This document shows, piece by piece, positions 43,846 through 52,638 of a DNA stretch of 63,609 nucleotides. A program made the position numbers and the translations under genes. Origin of the DNA: Lachnospiraceae bacterium (GTDB lineage Bacteria > Bacillota > Clostridia > Lachnospirales > Lachnospiraceae); assembly GCA_030526195.1 (NCBI GenBank), contig JAUNDG010000015.1, forward strand, positions 1 to 63,609, in the 5' to 3' direction. The notes under the pieces are model-generated. The model did no database searches, was not told the DNA's origin, and saw nothing but the letters and a program-made list of their open reading frames with translations. How positions within the stretch are numbered: the stretch's first letter is position 1; the number at the start of each line of letters is the position of its first letter.

Positions 43846-45327
43846 TCAGGCGTTGTGAGCGGCACCTTCCAGGGCAGCCACAAACTCTTCATACCAGGCT
43901 TCGAAAGCATCGTCTGCGATGTAAGATGCCACAGCCTCATCGCGGGAAACACCGCCGGCCACAGCCTCATCGATGGCGGCTCTGTCAGCCACAGCTTTGT
44001 CGGCCAGGTTGTAGTCCAGAACCTTACGGGAAGCATAAGCATTGTTGAAAGACTTCATGGCATAGAATGTCACGTCATTGTAACGCTCCAGCACGTTGGC
44101 CAGGCAGTCATGAGCCTTCGGATTCACATTGATCTCCGGTTCAGCGGCGATCTTGTCCACCATTTCCACAGAGTTAGCGTCAAGACGGACCGGCAGGTAA
44201 GCGGATTCGCAAACGAAACGCAGATTGTTCTCGGCTGCGGTGAACCATTTCAGGAATTCGCAGGCCGCATATTCATGCTGTTCATCGGACTTGGTGACCG
44301 CCATACCGGCACCCTGCTGAACCTGGTAAGCCTCGCCACCTTCCATGATCGGAGCCGGAAGCACCATATAGTCGATGGGTGTGCTGCCGGATTCCAGGAC
44401 GACCTCATCCGGGAAATACATGGAGGAGGAAGTTGAACCTGTGTAAGCCAGAATGTCACCGGTCTTCACATCGTCGGAACGGAACTTGCCCAGGCTGTTG
44501 AAGTGACCCTTCACAAAGGGCACATAGTAATTATCCCACAGACGACGGATGGCTGTCTTATCCGCCTGAATGGTGACTTCGCCATCTTTCACATCGAAAA
44601 TGTCGATGCCCATCTGTTTCATGGCGATGATGAAGTAGTTGGCCATGGAGTCACGACCGTAGAAGGCCTTGCCGTCATCCGGCACATCCGGTGTCTGAGC
44701 GTCTGTCCAATCATAATAACGTTCAGCCACAGCGGTGATGCCTTCCAGAGTCTTCAGCTCATCGATAGTGGAACCGGTGGCTTCGGCGAAGGGTACCCAG
44801 TCGGTGGCGTTCATCATCATAATCTCTGTTGACTTGGCGACCGGGAAAAGATAGAGAGCGCCGTCATCATTGAAATGGCCTTCCTGAATGTATGACTCAA
44901 CGTATTCGCTCAGCTCTTCCTCTGTGAAATAAGCATTGAGGTCGGCCAGTTTCCCCTGCTGCTGCACACCGTAAGCTGTGTCGGCATAAGTGGAGAAGAG
45001 GTCCGGCATGGGCTGAGAGCCAACCTTCTCTTCTACGGAGTCTGTAATGGCGGTTTCCAGGTCAACAACTGAGCCCTGGCTGTAACCTTCCACATAAATG
45101 CCCTTTTCCTTGCCGACGGTGGCATTGAATTCCTGCACCAGTTCGTCAAAAGCGGCCTGCTGAGCTCCGTTGTAATAATGCCAGATTGTCAGGGACACCG
45201 GATTGCTGGGATCCAGCTTCACATCGGCGGTGTTTTCCCCTGTGCCGGTGCCGGCACCGCAGCCGGTCATCAGAGACATCAGCATGGCGCCGGCCGTCAG
45301 TGCGGTCATCAGTCTTGTTTTTCTCAT
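43846..45327 (-). CDS. Extracellular solute-binding lipoprotein (family 1), orphan
   Basis: The protein is 493 residues from the Met that begins a lipoprotein signal (MRKTRLMTALTAGAML, lipobox SLMTGC). The mature part has the family 1 start (PVSLTIWHYYNGAQQAAFDE) and the hinge region MFPDEV-type with PAPIMEGGEAYQVQQGAG. It would bind a sugar or polyol outside the membrane. No permease or ATPase genes are near; instead the sensor kinase follows 159 bp downstream on the same strand, so it may deliver a signal rather than a nutrient. Confidence 0.87.
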   Translation of the reverse strand: MRKTRLMTALTAGAMLMSLMTGCGAGTGTGENTADVKLDPSNPVSLTIWHYYNGAQQAAFDELVQEFNATVGKEKGIYVEGYSQGSVVDLETAITDSVEEKVGSQPMPDLFSTYADTAYGVQQQGKLADLNAYFTEEELSEYVESYIQEGHFNDDGALYLFPVAKSTEIMMMNATDWVPFAEATGSTIDELKTLEGITAVAERYYDWTDAQTPDVPDDGKAFYGRDSMANYFIIAMKQMGIDIFDVKDGEVTIQADKTAIRRLWDNYYVPFVKGHFNSLGKFRSDDVKTGDILAYTGSTSSSMYFPDEVVLESGSTPIDYMVLPAPIMEGGEAYQVQQGAGMAVTKSDEQHEYAACEFLKWFTAAENNLRFVCESAYLPVRLDANSVEMVDKIAAEPEINVNPKAHDCLANVLERYNDVTFYAMKSFNNAYASRKVLDYNLADKAVADRAAIDEAVAGGVSRDEAVASYIADDAFEAWYEEFVAALEGAAHNA

Positions 45328-45592
45328 TTTTTCAGGTTCCTTTCCTCTTTCATAAGCGCACGGCCCCCGGTCTGTCAAAGCAGAAACGCGGACCTTTGGG
45401 ACGATTTTGTTGAATCGTCAATATTATTGACCTTTTCAGAATTATGTAGCACCCCATTTTAACAAGTTTGTAACAAAAGGGCAACCATCCGAAGTACGAA
45501 ACCCCATGTTTTCCTGCTATTTTCTACCCTTGTTGTCTGCCCGCATGCAGAGGCCCCCACCCGGAGATTTGTCCCGGCATAGCCTCTAAAAC

Positions 45593-45629
45593 AAAAAAAG
45601 ACCGCCGCATCGTTTCTGATGCGACGGCC
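45593..45629 (-). terminator. Terminator of the P-type ATPase gene
   Basis: Minus strand: GGCCGTCGCATCAG, AAA, CGATGCGGCGGTC followed by TTTTTTTGTTTT. Confidence 0.88.
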
Positions 45630-45634
45630 AAAGA

Positions 45635-48199
45635 TTATGACGCCTTGTCTGCTTTCTTGAATTTTCCGTAAATGGTGCCGCAGGCCCGGCTGATGATCTT
45701 CACAAGGAACGTGAAAAACCTCATCACAGGTTCTGCCGCGATGGCAAAGACCGCCAGCAGCATGGCACACTGAACGGAAATGCCGGTGATGGCAAAAAGG
45801 TCGTTAACAAAATAAATGCACACGGCCATGCCCACCGCGCTCAGGATCAGGATCATGGTCCGGAAGAAATTGAGCGGCTTCGACACGCGGTACAGGATCA
45901 GCAGACCCACCACCGCCAGCAAGAGCGTGGCGGCTGTGGAAATATCTGTGGGATCCACCTCAAAGGCCTTCCCGAAGATCACAAGCCCCGCCACCATCAG
46001 CGCATCCGTCAGCCCCGCCGGTAGCGCCGCCATGATAACGTTCAGAATGAATCGGCCCTGAATGCGGTTGATGTTGGGCTGCATCGCCAGGAAAAAGCCG
46101 GGCATGCCGATGGTGAACATACTGATCAGGGATATCTGAGCCGGCTTCATGGGATAATCCAGCATAAAGTAAATGGAAAACAGCGCCAGCAGCAAAGAGA
46201 AAATGTTCTTCACCAGGAACAGACTGGCGGACCGGGTGATGTTGTTCACAACCCGTCGACCCTCGGCCACCACAGACGGTAGTCCGGAGAACTGAGAATC
46301 CAGCAGCACCAGATCCGAGGTCTGCGCCGCCGCATCCGACCCGGAGGCCATGGCGATGCTGCAATCCGCATCCTTCAGCGCCAGCACGTCGTTGACACCG
46401 TCGCCGGTCATGGCCACGGTATGGCCCGCCTCCTGAAGCGCCTTCACCAGCTGTCGTTTCTGATCCGGTGTCACACGGCCGAACACGGTATAGCGGCTCA
46501 CCGCCTCCCGAATCTGTCCCATGGTCACCAGGGTGCGGGCATCCACCGCCTGATCCGCATCGGGAATCCCCGCCTTGCCGGCCACTTCCGCCACGGTCAG
46601 CGGATTATCGCCGGAAATAACCTTCACGTTCACGCCCTGCTCCGCAAAATACCGGAAGGTATCCGGTGCCTCCGGCCGGATCTTATTGCCCAGCAGAATC
46701 AGGCACAAGGGTGTAAAGGGCTTCGTCAGGGCCTGTCCCTCCGGATCTTCCGGATACTGCCCGAAAATGAGGACGCGGTAGCCCTTTTCGCTGTTGGCGG
46801 TCACCTGATCGGCGTACTTATCAAAATCATCCCGAAGGACAAATTCCGGCGCCCCGAGCACCAGAGTAGTATCGTCTTCGAAAGTCACCGCGCTGTATTT
46901 ATGAACAGATGAGAAGGGCCGCACCTGTTTCGCCTTCGCTGTCACATTTCCCTTAAAATGAGCCTTCAGTGCCTTCATGGTGGCATTATCCGCCTCCATG
47001 GCCGCTGCGAAAGCCGTAATTTTCTCGACGCAGGCAACCGTCTCGGCATCTGCGGCCGCCTCGGTCACTGTTTCCGTTTCTTTGTCAGGTTCAGTCGCCG
47101 TCATCTCGCCGCCGGCTGTCTTCACCATCTCCGTGTTTCCTGACTCAGCCTTGGCAACAGTTGTCCCGGCACTGTCTGTCGTCGCTTTGTTATCAGTATC
47201 CGTCACCGGCACAGGGTCAGCCGGCTTTGTCAGGGGCAGTACCCCCTCCACCACCATGTTGTTTTCGGTGATGGTACCGGTTTTATCGACACAGAGCACA
47301 TCCACCCGGGCCAGGGTCTCGATGCATTTCATATCGTGCACCAGAACATTTTTCTGAGCAAGGCGCATGACACTGACCACCAGCGCCACACTGGCCAGAA
47401 GGAACAGACCTTCCGGGATCATACCGATCACCGCTGCCACCATGGAGGTGACACTGGCCCGGAAGCCGGCGCCTTCGATAATGAACTGCTGTGTGAACAA
47501 GGTAATGCCGATGGGAATAATGAGAATACCCGCGATCAGAACCAGCTTGTTGAGAGACCGGATCATTTCCGTGGGGGCTTTGGGCTTCTGGCGTTTGGCT
47601 TCCAGGGTCAGCTTGGAAATATAGGAATCTTCGCCCACCCGAGTGAGACGGGCGTAGCATTTTCCACCCACAATAAAGCTGCCGGACAGGAGCTCATCGC
47701 CCTTGCTCTTTGTGATCTCATCCGCTTCGCCGGTGAGCAGGGATTCGTTGACCTGCACCTGGCCGTCAACCACCTCCGCATCCGCCGGGATCTGATTGCC
47801 GGCGGTGAAAATCACCACATCGTCCAGGACCAGCTCAGAGGACGGTATCGTAGATACCTTGCCATCCCGCAGCACACTGGTCCTCGGCGCATTCAACATG
47901 GACAGCTTGTCCAGCACCTTCTTGGAGCGCAACTCCTGCACAATACCGATTACGGTATTGGCGATGATGACAATCATAAAGGTCAGGTCCCGGAAGGACC
48001 CGGCCAGGATGAGAAGGATCGCCAGGACGGAGAACACCAGGTTAAAGTAGGTAAACACATTGCTTCGGACAATCTCCGACACCGTCTTTGACGGGGACTC
48101 CACCGGTGTGTTCACCCGGCCGGTCCGGAGGCGCTTTTGTACCTGTTCGGTTGTCAGCCCGGTTTTCAGATTCGGGCCCATACTTTGGTTTTGATTCAT
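45635..48199 (-). CDS. Cation-translocating P-type ATPase
   Basis: The protein is 854 residues from the ATG seven bases after GGAG; a longer upstream frame lacks a ribosome site. It shows the phosphorylation motif DKTGTIT, actuator loop LLTGEADE, hinge MTGDGVNDVLALKDAD and TM4 motif MIPEGLFLL, as in P2-type calcium/sodium or magnesium pumps. An unusual Thr/Glu/Ala-rich segment of about 65 residues (KATTDSAGTTVAKAESGNTE and on) is inserted early in the nucleotide-binding domain. It is monocistronic. The ion cannot be assigned confidently. Confidence 0.88.
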   Translation of the reverse strand: MNQNQSMGPNLKTGLTTEQVQKRLRTGRVNTPVESPSKTVSEIVRSNVFTYFNLVFSVLAILLILAGSFRDLTFMIVIIANTVIGIVQELRSKKVLDKLSMLNAPRTSVLRDGKVSTIPSSELVLDDVVIFTAGNQIPADAEVVDGQVQVNESLLTGEADEITKSKGDELLSGSFIVGGKCYARLTRVGEDSYISKLTLEAKRQKPKAPTEMIRSLNKLVLIAGILIIPIGITLFTQQFIIEGAGFRASVTSMVAAVIGMIPEGLFLLASVALVVSVMRLAQKNVLVHDMKCIETLARVDVLCVDKTGTITENNMVVEGVLPLTKPADPVPVTDTDNKATTDSAGTTVAKAESGNTEMVKTAGGEMTATEPDKETETVTEAAADAETVACVEKITAFAAAMEADNATMKALKAHFKGNVTAKAKQVRPFSSVHKYSAVTFEDDTTLVLGAPEFVLRDDFDKYADQVTANSEKGYRVLIFGQYPEDPEGQALTKPFTPLCLILLGNKIRPEAPDTFRYFAEQGVNVKVISGDNPLTVAEVAGKAGIPDADQAVDARTLVTMGQIREAVSRYTVFGRVTPDQKRQLVKALQEAGHTVAMTGDGVNDVLALKDADCSIAMASGSDAAAQTSDLVLLDSQFSGLPSVVAEGRRVVNNITRSASLFLVKNIFSLLLALFSIYFMLDYPMKPAQISLISMFTIGMPGFFLAMQPNINRIQGRFILNVIMAALPAGLTDALMVAGLVIFGKAFEVDPTDISTAATLLLAVVGLLILYRVSKPLNFFRTMILILSAVGMAVCIYFVNDLFAITGISVQCAMLLAVFAIAAEPVMRFFTFLVKIISRACGTIYGKFKKADKAS
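46945..46960. repeat. Palindrome variant CATTTCCCTTAAAATG in the P-type ATPase gene
   Basis: Arms are CATTT/AAATG with a six-base centre. It encodes AHFKGN in the nucleotide-binding domain, near the low-complexity insertion. Confidence 0.4.
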
Positions 48200-48445
48200 T
48201 ATTACTCTCCGTTCAAAAGACATATACATACTGTGCACTTTCCCGGCGAACTTTGCAAGTATATTTCCGTGTACACATCTATCTTTTCCTCCCGCACTCT
48301 GTCGCAATAATTCCAATGGCTGACTCATAACGCGCTATCCGTTCGGTAACACCTCGGTTCCGCGTTGCTGCATCTCGAAGATTGCCGTTCGTCAAACGAA
48401 TCCCTTCATGCAAGCAAGAGGATTCTCCTGGCTCATCGGGATAAC

Positions 48446-48490
48446 AAAAAAGCGGACATGCGCCATACTCACAGGGCGCCATGTCCGCTT
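48446..48490 (-). terminator. Terminator after the cystathionine synthase/lyase gene
   Basis: Minus strand: AAGCGGACATGGCGCC, loop, GGCGCATGTCCGCTT, then TTTTGTTAT. It carries the TGTCCGCTT word shared with other intergenic repeats. Confidence 0.8.
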
Positions 48491-48545
48491 AACTGTTTCT
48501 ATTCTTTTTGCTATTGGCTTTTCTTCTTTATTCTCTTCAACACAC

Positions 48546-49718
48546 TCAGATGTACTGCGCTTTGTACCCATCATAGGAGTCCATGGCCGCCTTCAGATCG
48601 GCGATAAGATCCTCCGCTGACTCAAGACCGACAGACATCCGCAGCACGCAGTCCGTGATGCCGTTGGCGATGCGCTCCTCTTCCGGCACATCCGCGTGGG
48701 TCTGTGTACAGGGATAGGTGAGCAGGGTCTCAACACCGCCGAGACTTTCCGCGAAGGGAATCAGCTTGGTATATTTCAGGATATGTTTGGCCAGCGGCGC
48801 ACTTTCCACCTCAAAGGTCAGCATAGAACCAAAGCCTCGGGCCTGACGTTTACAGATTTCATAACCGCCGGACCCCGGAATGCCGGGGTAATAGACGTTC
48901 TTGACCTTCGGCTCCGCCTGCAGGAACTTCACGATGGCCATGGCATTTTCCTGAGCCCGTTCCATACGGACCGAAAGCGTCTTAATACCTCTGAGCACCA
49001 GCCAGCTGTCGAAGGGCGCCAGCCCGGACCCAACGGTCTTGATGATATAACGCAGCTGATCGGAGATATCCTGTCGGTTAGTGACAAGGAATCCTGCAAT
49101 GGTGTCATTATGCCCACCCAGGAATTTCGTGCCGCTGTGCACCACAATGTCAGCCCCAAGATCCAGCGGATTCTGGAAATAGGGGGACAAAAATGTGTTA
49201 TCGACGATCAGCAGCAGGTTGTGCTTTTTAGCCAGTGCCGCCACCTTCGCAATGTCGATCACCCGCATCATGGGGTTGGTCGGGGTTTCGATATAAAGGG
49301 CTTTGGTATTGTCCCTGATGAGGGACTCGATGGAGGCCTTGCCCCAGTCAATACGTGTAAACGCGATACCATTTTTGGCACTGATGGCATCAAACAAACG
49401 AATGCTGCCACCGTAAAGGTCCGCATCCGTGATGATGTGATCGCCGGGCTTGAACATCTCCATCATAGCCGCGATGGCCGCCATGCCACTGGAAAAGGCA
49501 AGGGCATCAAGGCCATTTTCCAAAGAAGCCACCACCTTCTCCAGCTGCTGACGTGTCGGATTCTGTAACCGGGAATAGTCAAAACCGGTGCTCTGTCCCA
49601 CCTCCGGATGGGCGTAGGTGGCGGACTGATAGATCGGGTAGCTGATCGCACCATAGTGATGGTCGTCAGCCACCTCATTTTCTAAATGCAAACATTTTGT
49701 TTCAATATCTAACCCCAT
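48546..49718 (-). CDS. Cystathionine gamma-synthase/gamma-lyase family PLP enzyme
   Basis: The 390-residue protein has the Cys/Met-metabolism PLP fold: FDYSRLQNPTR, SSGMAAI, YIETPTNPMM, VDNTF and the PLP lysine in VVHSGTKFLGGHND. Synthase versus lyase cannot be settled from sequence alone. The N-terminus reads CLHLENEVADDHHYGAIS where relatives usually have a glycine-rich IHGG segment; the odd LENE is encoded by a palindrome copy (49676). It lies with the CysK fusion on the same strand, consistent with transsulfuration. Confidence 0.88.
   Translation of the reverse strand: MGLDIETKCLHLENEVADDHHYGAISYPIYQSATYAHPEVGQSTGFDYSRLQNPTRQQLEKVVASLENGLDALAFSSGMAAIAAMMEMFKPGDHIITDADLYGGSIRLFDAISAKNGIAFTRIDWGKASIESLIRDNTKALYIETPTNPMMRVIDIAKVAALAKKHNLLLIVDNTFLSPYFQNPLDLGADIVVHSGTKFLGGHNDTIAGFLVTNRQDISDQLRYIIKTVGSGLAPFDSWLVLRGIKTLSVRMERAQENAMAIVKFLQAEPKVKNVYYPGIPGSGGYEICKRQARGFGSMLTFEVESAPLAKHILKYTKLIPFAESLGGVETLLTYPCTQTHADVPEEERIANGITDCVLRMSVGLESAEDLIADLKAAMDSYDGYKAQYI
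49676..49688. repeat. Palindrome copy CATTT-TCT-AAATG in the PLP enzyme gene
   Basis: It is in frame and encodes LENE at residues 12-15 of the protein, again producing an ENE peptide. Confidence 0.55.
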
Positions 49719-49769
49719 GAGTTCTCAACCTTTCCATCTCATTCACCTTTTCATCAAGCGGTGAATGAT

Positions 49770-50783
49770 TTATTTCAACAAATATGCTTTAATATCCTGC
49801 AAAAATGATTCTGTCTGGTAAGCCTTCAGCTTAGCCAATGTATCCGGATTGGCGATAGCCCGGCCCGGTGTCATGTATTCCACATAAGCCATGGCGCACC
49901 AGGTGATACCGCGCAGACAGGTGACCGGCAAGAAGACCTTCACCCGTTCCTCGAGATTGCCCAGGCGGATCCTGTCATCTACAAAACTCCGATAATCCCG
50001 CACAAAGGCCTCCACCGTTTCTTCCTTTAAAATGATGTCCGTCCGCCAGAAGCTGGTTGTCGGCGCCAGCATATGACCGAGGTCCTGAGCCGGATCGCCC
50101 CAAAGGGGTTTCTCCCAGTCGATCAGAGACACGAAACCCGTTTTCTCGTTCACCAGAAAATTATGATTGTTTAATTCCGTGTTGATGCAGACATTCTGAT
50201 AGTCCAACGCCTTCATTTCATCGGCTTTCTGATAGGCAAGACCCATCAGTTCCTCGATCATGGCCACCTTGCGGGGGTCGGCTACGGCGGATTGCTTATA
50301 GACAGCAAACATCTGCTCGCATTCCTCCAGAATGCCCTTGATCGGATTCCCGATTTCAATGAGCGATTCCGGTGAAGAGATCGGTGTGCTGTGCACATCG
50401 GCCAGACAGGCTGCCGCCCGGAAAAGATCCCGCTCATAATCAAGGGGGCGGCCCTCAATAAAGGCCATCACCAGGATCCCGTGGCCGTCAACAGCGCCGC
50501 TGTTATCCACAAAAACCGGGACCGGCGTTCTGCCGCTGAATTTGAGCATGTCAAGAGCCTTGTATTCATAACCAATCTGGTTATCGAGATGCATCTGGCT
50601 GCCGTAGTTCACCCGAAGCACGTATTTTTTTTCGGTAATCGGGTGTGCGAACACAAAATTCCGATGATACTCACCCTGAGCCAACGGCACGAATGTCACA
50701 GGCGCCTCGGCAGGTATGTCCAGCGCTTTCTTAAACTCAGGGCTTTCGCTGTAGGCCGTAATTGTCTTTAATAACTGTTCCAT
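49770..50783 (-). CDS. APH/choline-kinase-fold phosphotransferase
   Basis: The protein is 337 residues from the ATG after a leader hairpin; a GTG seven codons earlier is possible. It shows a kinase N-lobe (KKYVLRVNYGSQ), ILVMAFIEGRPLDYE hinge, and a catalytic loop INTELNNHNFLV followed by SLIDWEKPLWGDPAQDLGHM. The usual catalytic HxD is changed to NTE, while the metal-binding Asn and Asp remain. The substrate is unknown. It lies between the PLP enzyme gene and the CysK fusion gene, and another APH-fold protein is in the divergent arm. Confidence 0.8.
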   Translation of the reverse strand: MEQLLKTITAYSESPEFKKALDIPAEAPVTFVPLAQGEYHRNFVFAHPITEKKYVLRVNYGSQMHLDNQIGYEYKALDMLKFSGRTPVPVFVDNSGAVDGHGILVMAFIEGRPLDYERDLFRAAACLADVHSTPISSPESLIEIGNPIKGILEECEQMFAVYKQSAVADPRKVAMIEELMGLAYQKADEMKALDYQNVCINTELNNHNFLVNEKTGFVSLIDWEKPLWGDPAQDLGHMLAPTTSFWRTDIILKEETVEAFVRDYRSFVDDRIRLGNLEERVKVFLPVTCLRGITWCAMAYVEYMTPGRAIANPDTLAKLKAYQTESFLQDIKAYLLK

Positions 50784-50794
50784 ATCATATTCTG

Positions 50795-50828
50795 AAAGCC
50801 CCACAAGTTCTGACCTGTGAGGCTTTTT
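50795..50828. terminator. Hairpin between the CysK fusion and kinase genes
   Basis: AAGCCCCACA and TGTGAGGCTT pair with one wobble. The T-run lies on the plus side, so on the minus transcript it may act as an intercistronic stem rather than a terminator. Confidence 0.5.
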
Positions 50829-50840
50829 GATTTTTATTCT

Positions 50841-52331
50841 TTAGATTCTGATCTTATTGGGATTATTGATGTATTTTTTCTTTTCCTCAAGCTGCTTGCC
50901 ACCGTTTTCCGGTAAGTATTCAAGAAGCTCTCTCTGAATAATATCATCAATAATTTCCGATGCATGCTTAACCAGCTGTTCGCAGCAAAGTTTGTGCTCC
51001 GCGGAGTTCCATTCCACCTTGCTGGTCAGAGCGCGGCAGCACAGAGCCTTATGGGCCTGGCGGAACTTGTCATGCAGTTCATTAACAACCGTAAATGAGA
51101 CTCTTTCAGACTCATAGTTATGAGTACGGCCGCAAATGAGACTCAGCACCATGGCGGCACCGGTCACAGCACCGCAAGAACAGCCGGATTCACCCAGACC
51201 GGAACCAAAGGCCGTGGCGATCTTGTACTGTTCCTCCGGGAATCCAAGATTGTAAGCCTCATTAAAGCCACGGAGAATAGCCTCGCTGCAGTATAAACCG
51301 TTCTGGAAATAGCGCAGTGACAGCGCCACAGATTTCGGCAGGTCTGTATCCAGTGTTTCCAGAATCTGCTGATTGAGCTTATTGGTGCCCTGATCCAGAT
51401 TCTTGGCAAAATCTTCATAGAGCCATGTGGACAGATATCGTTCACCGCTGTCCGGCAGAACGGTCACGATGGTCTTGCCGGCATTTTCCGGCCGTTTGGC
51501 CAGTTCAATGGCAGCCCAGACATTGGCGGCACCGGAAATACCGGTCAGAATACCTTCATTTTCTGCCATCAGGTGCGCATACTTGCTGGCATCCTCATCG
51601 ATGACGCAGAGGATCTCATCCACGATATCCTGGTTCAGGACATCCGGGATAAAGCCGGCGCCGATACCCTGAATCCGATGGGGATAGGCCTGCTTACCTG
51701 AGAGAACGGCTGATTTAAAGGGTTCTACAGCCACCACCTGTGTCTCTTTATTATGAGCCTTTAACACCTCGCCGATACCGGTTAAGGTACCGCCGGTCCC
51801 GACACCGGCCACGAAGATGTCAACCTTGCCGTCTGTATCACGAAGAATTTCCGGGCCGGTTGTCTTACGATGAGCCTCGGCATTAGCGGCATTTGAGAAC
51901 TGATCCGGGATCCAGGAACCCGGAATTTCCTTATTTAACTCCTTAGCCTTTTCAACGGAGCCAACCATGCTGGAATAAGCTTCGGTCAGGACGATCTCAG
52001 CACCCAGAGCACTTAAGATCATACGACGCTCGACACTCATGGTCTCCGGCATTGTCAGGATCAGACGATAACCCTTCACCGCACAGGCAAAGGCCAGACC
52101 GATACCGGTATTACCGCTGGTGGGTTCAATGATGGTGGCACCGGGTTTGATGATGCCCTGACGTTCGGCTTCTTCAAGCATGGCCACACCGACGCGATCT
52201 TTAACAGAAGACATCGGATTGAAATACTCCAGTTTGACCAAAACCTCAGCGTCATACGGATTTGTTTTCTTACTTAAACGAACCATCGGTGTATTACCGA
52301 TCAGTTCAACAACATTGTTTGCAACATTCAT
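50841..52331 (-). CDS. cysK: Cysteine synthase fused to a C_GCAxxG_C_C redox domain
   Basis: The protein is 496 residues from the ATG behind GAGAGGGG. Residues 1 to about 310 are cysteine synthase A: ELIGNTPMVRL, PLP lysine in SSVKDRVG, PTSGNTGIGL and VGTGGTLTG; they make cysteine from O-acetylserine and sulfide. The remaining 180 residues are an extra C_GCAxxG_C_C domain: YCSEAILRGF, GCSCGAVTGAAMVLSL, LCCRAL and LCCEQL. This domain family is thought to be redox-active and is not part of normal CysK (about 310 residues). It may deliver or sense sulfur. Confidence 0.92.
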   Translation of the reverse strand: MNVANNVVELIGNTPMVRLSKKTNPYDAEVLVKLEYFNPMSSVKDRVGVAMLEEAERQGIIKPGATIIEPTSGNTGIGLAFACAVKGYRLILTMPETMSVERRMILSALGAEIVLTEAYSSMVGSVEKAKELNKEIPGSWIPDQFSNAANAEAHRKTTGPEILRDTDGKVDIFVAGVGTGGTLTGIGEVLKAHNKETQVVAVEPFKSAVLSGKQAYPHRIQGIGAGFIPDVLNQDIVDEILCVIDEDASKYAHLMAENEGILTGISGAANVWAAIELAKRPENAGKTIVTVLPDSGERYLSTWLYEDFAKNLDQGTNKLNQQILETLDTDLPKSVALSLRYFQNGLYCSEAILRGFNEAYNLGFPEEQYKIATAFGSGLGESGCSCGAVTGAAMVLSLICGRTHNYESERVSFTVVNELHDKFRQAHKALCCRALTSKVEWNSAEHKLCCEQLVKHASEIIDDIIQRELLEYLPENGGKQLEEKKKYINNPNKIRI

Positions 52332-52359
52332 AACGGTTCCCCTCTCATTTAACTCTATT

Positions 52360-52434
52360 TCCAACCGGGTTTAACTCTATTCCCTACTGGGTTAGTATGC
52401 TATTAACAATACTCACTCTTGGCGTTCCTGTCAA
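52360..52434 (-). promoter_or_regulatory. cysK promoter with operator-like repeats
   Basis: On the minus strand TTGACA (52434-52429) and TATTGT (52411-52406) are 17 bp apart. Just past the expected start site lies TAACCCAGTAGGG (about 52395-52382), then a weaker copy AAACCCGGTTGG (52371-52360). The first matches the element beside the divergent promoter. Confidence 0.8.
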
Positions 52435-52502
52435 TGTTGATTTTTTACAAATTCCCACTTGCATGGTCGGCATTATTTGGTGATTATTCACCCTCAAATC
52501 AT

Positions 52503-52559
52503 TTGACTTCGCACCTGACAGGGTGTATACTGCGTCCATAACCCACTTACCCAGTAGGT
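52503..52559 (+). promoter_or_regulatory. Promoter and operator of the free C_GCAxxG_C_C gene
   Basis: TTGACT (52503-52508) and TATACT (52526-52531) are 17 bp apart. ACCCAGTAGGT (52549-52559) lies about 12-20 bases after the expected start, the same position relative to transcription as ACCCAGTAGGG in the cysK leader. A repressor, possibly of the Rrf2/CymR type, is inferred. Confidence 0.78.
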
Positions 52560-52638
52560 ATACGGATTTAAAACCCGTGAAACACTATTATTCATATCTG
52601 TTCACTTATAACATTTTTATTTGAAGGAGAAAAAAGAA

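Noticed and set aside
49770-50783. Aminoglycoside resistance phosphotransferase
   Set aside because: The fold matches, but the catalytic loop is NTE rather than HxD and the context is sulfur metabolism, so a resistance call is unsupported.
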